Shown here in pieces: positions 58,530-64,000 of a DNA stretch of 64,000 nucleotides. The notes beneath the pieces were generated by a model. The model did not search any database, was not told where the DNA came from, and saw nothing but the letters and a program-made list of their open reading frames with translations. The stretch is from Panicum virgatum (Eukaryota; Streptophyta; Magnoliopsida; Poales; Poaceae). The translations under genes and the position numbers were made by a program. Location: positions 12,269,900-12,333,899 of the forward strand of contig NC_053138.1 of NCBI RefSeq assembly GCF_016808335.1, written 5' to 3'. The stretch's first letter is position 1. Every line of letters begins with the position of its first letter.

Positions 58530-61500
58530 TGTAACACCCCGGTGTTATTTTGACGCTAATGGCGTGTTTAATCGACAATTAAGGCTAATCACTGTCATTA
58601 GCGCTAATTGAGTCTGTTTAGAAAACATCGTTTAATCGGTTTCGATTGTGTTTTTGTCCCTGATTTGAGCTTCAAATCAATTTTCGCCCAAAACAAAAGT
58701 TGTAGATCTTTCTTTCCTCTACAACTTTTATTTTGGCCAAATTTTGAGTTGCCATATCAAAATTTGAGAATTGGAGGGTCAAAACCGAGTCAAATCATTC
58801 AATTTCGTTACTGTTTTGCCCTGTTCAGCACTGTGTGGGCGCCGACGCCCATACCGATGTGCTGGCCGTCGACGAGCTCGTCCACGCGTCGGCGATCGCG
58901 CCCCGGCGATCCTCGTCGTCCGAGCGCCGTCCTTATCATCGCGAGCACCCTGGAACCTTCCCGTCCCAGTCCGTTCCTCTCCTTCTTCCTCAGTGCACGC
59001 CGAGCTCGAGCAGAGCTCGCCGCCATTCGCCCTCCCGGCCCTAGCTCGCCACCTCGCTCGAATCCTTCGCGTCCTGAGCTGCGCAACTTCGCCCCGACCC
59101 TCCTCCACCTCTCCTCGACCCCGGCCGTGCCCAAACCCGGCCGAAATCGAGCTCCCGCCGTCGCCGCCATCGCCATTTTCCCTGGACCTCCGCCTTCTCC
59201 GTCGAGCTCCACCTTCCAGCCTCCCTCTGCTCCAATCGGGCGCACGGTGAGGTTCCTTGCCGTCTCCTCCTCCTTCCCGACCTTTTCCCCTTCGGATTCC
59301 GCGGCCGCCGCCTCTGGAACATCGCCGCGCCGCCGGTGGCCGCGCTGCCTCCGGCCGCCGCACGCTGCGGGCCGTGCCCGCGCGGCATGGGGCCGCGCCA
59401 CCGCACGCGCCAGCACCGCACGGCCGCGCTGGGGCTCGCCCTGCCGCAAGCCGCTGCCGCCTGGCCTTGCGCCGGCCGGAGTGGCCGCGCCACTGCGCGC
59501 CGCCGCAAGCCACCGCCGCCCTTCCGCGTGCGCCGCCGCCCTAGCCCGCGCGCGCCCCTGTGCGCTGCCCTGCGCGCGCCCCAGCTCGGCCGCAGGCGCA
59601 CAGCCCCCTGCGCGCGAGCCGCCGCGCGGCCCAGCTGGCCGGCCGGCCCCCACGGCCACCGAGCGCGCGCTCCGCGCGCCGCCGGGGAAGAACAGAGGAG
59701 CCCCTGCTCCCTCTGTTGCTCTGCGGGTGGGGCCCGCGGGTCAGTGGGGGTAGGGGTGGGTTTTGTTTTTCTATTTAGTTGATTTGAGTGAGATTTGCAA
59801 AATTCGTATAAAATCGCAGAAAAATGCGAAAAATACCAAACCAATTTTGTTAGCTTTCTAAAATCATAATCTTTAGAGGAAAAATGCTTAATCATGCATT
59901 TTATCACTTTTGCTCTGGTGAAAATTCATTTTATCTTTGACCTAGTTTATTTTGTACCACTTGTTCTATAACTCTAAAAATTATGGAAAATTCGCAGTGG
60001 CTTACTCCTTTCATGTATAGTCCACTGTAAAAGTTTCATGGCCTGTTGCTATGCACTTTTGGGTAGATCTATTTATACTTCATTTACTTGCTAGGGTTAG
60101 TTAATTGTTTCATGCATGCAAGGCAAACTCCTGTTAATCCATGCTAACCTAAGTCGCTTTAGTAGTTGTTTTCGTTGGAAGCACTTCAGGCTAAATGTTT
60201 GAACTTTGGTTTTCGCATCGTAAGCACGTATGCATTGCACCATATCCTAACTGTTGCATGTCATATTTTATTCGTGTAGACGCTACGAACGAAGCTGTCC
60301 ACGAGCTGATCGTTGAGCCGGTCCAGGAGCCACGATCAGGAGCGCAGCAGGAGGACGCCGTTGAGCACGCCCCCGGAGACCTAGTTAACCCCGCTGACCT
60401 GCAAGGCAAGCCCCGGAGCATAACCATAATTTAAATTATTCAATGTTTATTTAAGTATTGTGCATTTATGTTCTAGGAGTTGAATGGAACCATAGTATGC
60501 ATGTTTCCCTAGGTACCGTGGGCCTATACTAGTATGCAGGTGTCGATAGAAATGCTTTGCTAAATAGGATTTCGGTAGAAGTCGAGTGATTGCTGTCACT
60601 CGCAAGTTTAGGATCTTGATCCCTTAGCTTTGGCTTGAAATGAATTGTGGAGTAAAGAGAAATGGAGACCGGGCGGAAATGAGTTGGTTTTGGAATGGAT
60701 GGAAAGTTAGATCCGCCTGTGTCGATTGAGGACCGTTCCGTTGTTGGCAGTGCTGATCGAGGATTGAACAGTACTAACCACATACCGGAAGTAGGAGGTA
60801 GTCGAAACCGGTAAGCTGTGTACCACCTTACAGCGGTGATTTGAATTCCGCCATGCTACGCTGGGCGTGGGAGTTGGTGGGTGTTGGATAGGATGCCGCC
60901 TCCGGGTTCTCCGGGAGTTCACTGCGAGGGGCCCATCACCTGGGTTTTAGCAGGCGTAGTTCAGATGCCGTGGTAATGTGGAAACAGTTGACGCGAGTGG
61001 CCCGACGGGGCTTACATGTGTCGTGTGAGTTAGGTCCACCTTGCAAGGTTAAATCGGATCGATTCGCCGTGACTCGCGGTTATGAGAGCCTTGATCTCTT
61101 TGTCACATCGTAGTAAGAAAGTGGAATGAAAACGGAGTGGAAAAGACTGGTTTGGAAGTTACTAAAAGATAATCTGTTCCACCATGTGTGTTTTAGATGA
61201 ATAGGCGAACTTAGTAATACTTGGTATACTAAATGGAGCTAAAATATTGAAAGTAAGGATTCACTTATAGCAGCTTTTCAGCAAAAGAACTCCAGAGCCA
61301 AAAAGCTTTGCATGTCTAGGTAATGGGCTAAGTATACCCGAGGTCGGGTAAGCCTTGCTGAGTATTAGTATACTCAGGGTTGTTGTTGTAACCTTTTTAA
61401 GCAGGTTGTGTCCCCGCTGACTTCGAGGAGATCTGTGCGTCCTGGATTGGACAGCCGCTTCCTCCAGGTTGGACCGTCGAGTGGGCCCCGTCTTCCCCGT

Positions 61501-61875
61501 GAAGATTGGGCAGGTTGGCGTCACATCGGTGGGCAGGATGTGGAGCTCACCTTTTATCGTCGTCGTAGCTATCGTATTGTATTTCGAACTCAGTTTTAAA
61601 CTTCCGCTGTGCGTTTGAACTCTGTTGTTTGTATTTAAACCTTTTATGTAAAACCTGTGTTGTAAATTAATTTGAAGATTTCTGTTGCTGGTAACACCTG
61701 TGCTCGTCTTCGTACGGGTCTAAGTGCAATTGTGATCCTGGAGTACAGTAGTTTAATCGGGATTTTACCCGACAGCCTGTCAGGTTACACCGTTTTAAGT
61801 GCACAGTAACTTGATTAAGTATTAAGATGATGGTTAGTGCATTTAAGCCGGTTTAATTTGGACGGTGCTGCTACA
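58530..61875 (+). repeat. 3' LTR (3,346 bp)
   Basis: Same ends and same length as the 5' LTR at 50272-53617. The downstream 5-bp flank is ATGAC. Confidence 0.93.
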
Positions 61876-62339
61876 ATGACCAATGGAGAAGTTAGATGGA
61901 ATCATCAACCCTCGGAAAATGAAAAGAAATAAAGCATTAGGATTAATCAGGACTGATTATCCGTGAGGAAAGGAGGAAAGCTAATAAACAGTATCTTTTC
62001 AGAGGATAAATGATGTGGAAAAAATATACTCCCATGGAATAATGATGTAGAGGAGTAGTGAGGCACTGCTCTAGATCTGTTGCTGTTTTGTGGTGTTGTA
62101 CGTGTTGGTCTTTGACCAAACATGGCATCGCATTTTTCCGAGTGGTGCTGGCAAAATTGCGACACTTTTTGCACTATCTGGGAAAGGGAGTCATTGTTAA
62201 TAGGAGGCATCTTTTTTTCCTGTCTTCAACTTCAACTTGAGCGGTGCTATATCGGCCGGATTGGGTTGGGTTAGTTGGTGTGCAGTTATTTGGGGAGCGA
62301 GATATGTAAAGTTTGGGAAACAGATCCGACCCCAAACCC

Positions 62340-62597
62340 TGTAACGCAAAAAAAAAAAGTTACATCGAATATTTTGACATATGCATGAAATACTAAATGA
62401 AGTCTATGATTTGCAACAGTGATGCTACAGTAAGCATCTGTTAATTATTGATTAATTATAAATTAATTAGCATCATTAGATTCGTCTCGCGATTTACAAC
62501 CCATGTGTGCAAAAAAATTTATACATAAACTTCATTTAGTACTTCAAATTAGTAAGATTACTTTGCAAAAAAATTTGCAACGGAACTAAACACAGCC
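62340..62597. mobile_element. Tourist-like MITE, left end worn
   Basis: The right end reads GGCTGTGTTTAGTTCC (reverse complement). The interior has the same GATTCGTCTCGCGATTTACA and CTTCATTTAGTACTTCAAAT blocks as the NDL-intron MITE. The left end is degraded and its position is approximate. Confidence 0.6.
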
Positions 62598-62721
62598 TTG
62601 ATTTGGTTGTTTATTTACTGGTATGATGGTGTCAAATATATCAACACGGCTCTTGCCTAACCAAGGATATTCTATTTACTGGCATGGGCTAATATAAGCT
62701 AGATCATGTAAATGGAATATA

Positions 62722-63043
62722 TGTCCTGTTTGGTTGCATCTAGCGCAACTAGCGAGAGAATTTTTCATGCATGAAGTATTAAACCAAGTTTATTTGTAAA
62801 CCTTTTTTACGGGTGGGTGTAAGAATTTTTCATGCATGAAGTACTAAACGAAGTTTATTTGTAAACCTTTTTTACGGATGGGTGTAACTTTTCGTGACGG
62901 ATCTAATGACGGTAATTAATTGATGATTGGCTACAGTAACACAAGGGTTGTAGAGTTAGTTTTACAAACTGCCTTCATTTAATACTTATAATTAATGGTC
63001 AAAGTAGCACTATTCATTAGCACAAACCAAATCAAATAGGGCC
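62722..63043. mobile_element. Tourist-like MITE with internal ~65-bp duplication, flanks ATA
   Basis: The left end TGTCCTGTTTGGTT pairs with the right end GGCCCTATTTGATTTGG (reverse complement). ATA flanks both sides. Two tandem copies of a block starting AGAATTTTTCATGCATGAAG (about 62755 and 62822) lie inside. Confidence 0.65.
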
Positions 63044-63464
63044 ATATATGTAACAAACTACGTGCATATATGAGCAGTGTGGAATCAGGCAGCGATTCTT
63101 CCTCTTCCAGAACCAAATCAGATCAAGCTGGAAAAAAAATCAAACAACTCGTCTGAAAGCATTTCAGGCCATTTCCAAGCAAAGATTTATTGTATAAATT
63201 AAAGGAGTAACGCCTAAATTTGAAGTTTGAATTCAAAAGCATTTCCAACAGATTACTCATACCCCATACCCAAAACATACTCTCTCTCCATTACCAATAA
63301 CTACTTTTATGTTTTAGGTAATGGTTGCTGCAGCAGACTACCAAAATCCAATCACCAAGAATATGGTAGAGAAAATTTTTCTTTCATTTAGGCAAGAGGA
63401 AGGTGTGTTTTGGTGATTACCAAAAACTTATAGGTAATGGTGATATGTTATCTTATTATTTGGC

Positions 63465-63947
63465 CAACAAACGGAGCCTCCACGTTCGCTCTCAAGGCCT
63501 AGAAATTTTCACATTAATCGGAGAAAAATAGAAAAAGAAAAATTACCCATCACTGCCATTACGATAAAAATTAGTCTAAAATACCCCTATGCCTAATTAA
63601 AAATCACCCACCAATGCCATTATGAAAAATTAAATATAAAATACAATTTAGCTATGTATCAGTTATAAATATATACTATTAATAAAAACTAAAGCTAACA
63701 ACAATCAATCAAAATAAAATAAAAATAAGAATAATTATTTGCATAATATTATTAAAGTTCAACAAATTAAATTGTTATTATAGGTAGATCATAGTTGAAT
63801 TGTTTTAATCAATAATAAGACATAATTTACGATAATGAACAGGATGATGTATGGTAAAAAAGTATAACTTTTAAGTAAGGATACAATAACATGCAAATTT
63901 TTGAATTTTGAATACTAGCAGCGCAAATGCGCGGGTTATACGCCTAG
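63465..63947 (+). mobile_element. Helitron-type 3' end
   Basis: The sequence ends with GCGCAAATGCGC (a short hairpin), an 11-base spacer GGGTTATACGC, then CTAG followed by T at 63948. Hairpin, about 11 nt and CTRR before a T is the Helitron 3' signature. The 5' limit is unknown; homology to the inverted copy at 47435-47895 covers the left 460 bp. Confidence 0.75.
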
Positions 63948-64000
63948 TTAGATTGGTAATTTGTTGAAGCACCTTCATCAACAAAATATCAATTTTTTTG

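Larger units (their letters stand above)
50272..61875 (+). mobile_element. Young, probably non-autonomous Ty3/gypsy (Del/Tekay-like) LTR retrotransposon, 11.6 kb
   Basis: Two LTRs of identical length (3,346 bp) enclose 4,912 bp. A tRNA-Met-type primer site follows the 5' LTR and a polypurine tract precedes the 3' LTR. Flanking pentamers ATGGC (50267-50271) and ATGAC (61876-61880) match at 4 of 5. LTRs starting TGTAACACCCC with a Met primer site are typical of Del/Tekay chromoviruses. Coding content is only a reverse-transcriptase fragment (about 57025-57370) and, 3' of it, a 276-codon CCHC ORF. No complete gag, protease, RNase H, integrase or chromodomain was found, so it would depend on an autonomous relative. 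Confidence 0.9.
61881..64000. other. Gene-free right flank
   Basis: Contains two MITEs (listed), a Helitron 3' end (listed), and unique-looking AT-rich DNA. No supported coding region. Confidence 0.5.

Noticed and set aside
1..64000. CRISPR arrays, bacterial operons, prophage
   Set aside because: The DNA is plant nuclear; no such structures are present.
1..64000. tRNA genes
   Set aside because: No cloverleaf with A and B boxes was found; the Met-like match at 53620 is only a retrotransposon primer site.

Overview
The window is nuclear DNA of a grass (Poaceae, most likely a panicoid). The evidence is plant-type GT-AG introns, Tourist, Stowaway, hAT and Mutator elements with grass-style termini, Ty3/gypsy retrotransposons, a plant U2 snRNA promoter, and host genes of the grass ABCC8, NDL and SHAQKYF-MYB families. 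It is not bacterial, so operons and ribosome binding sites do not apply. Coordinates of spliced genes were worked out by eye from splice sites, reading phase and family conservation.

Layout. 1-2989: 5' part of a decayed minus-strand Ty3/gypsy element, with an hAT element (2992-3540) inserted across its LTR/host junction. 3.7-8.5 kb: MITEs, a CpG-rich stretch and a ~146-bp tandem array. 8668-14056: a complete PIF/Harbinger transposon with both genes (transposase and Myb-like protein) open and TTA target-site duplications (TSDs). 14.6-20.2 kb: small DNA elements, two with GC-rich cargo. 22196-23605: a single-repeat SHAQKYF MYB gene on the minus strand. 27717-32205: a Mutator-like element with a 9-bp TSD whose main gene is a plant mobile domain (PMD) protein rather than a recognisable Mutator transposase. 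32285-32457: a divergent U2 snRNA locus, minus strand. 35482-38733: a 3.25-kb solo LTR with TSD AATAT. 40187-45463: an intact 11-exon ABCC8-type transporter. 46073-49487: an intact 11-exon NDL (NDRG-family) gene in convergent orientation. 50272-61875: a young LTR retrotransposon with two equal 3,346-bp LTRs and a non-canonical interior (a reverse transcriptase fragment followed by a CCHC zinc-knuckle ORF). 62-64 kb: MITEs and a Helitron 3' end.

How it fits together. Only three host protein genes are well supported: MYB, ABCC8 and NDL. They sit in islands between nested transposons. ABCC8 and NDL converge, with about 0.6 kb between their stop codons. The NDL gene carries a Tourist MITE within a few bases of a splice donor and a Helitron-like fragment in another intron. 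The best candidates for something unusual are the PMD-only Mutator element, the scrambled non-autonomous retrotransposon with very GC-rich LTRs, and the divergent U2 snRNA that keeps its upstream promoter element.
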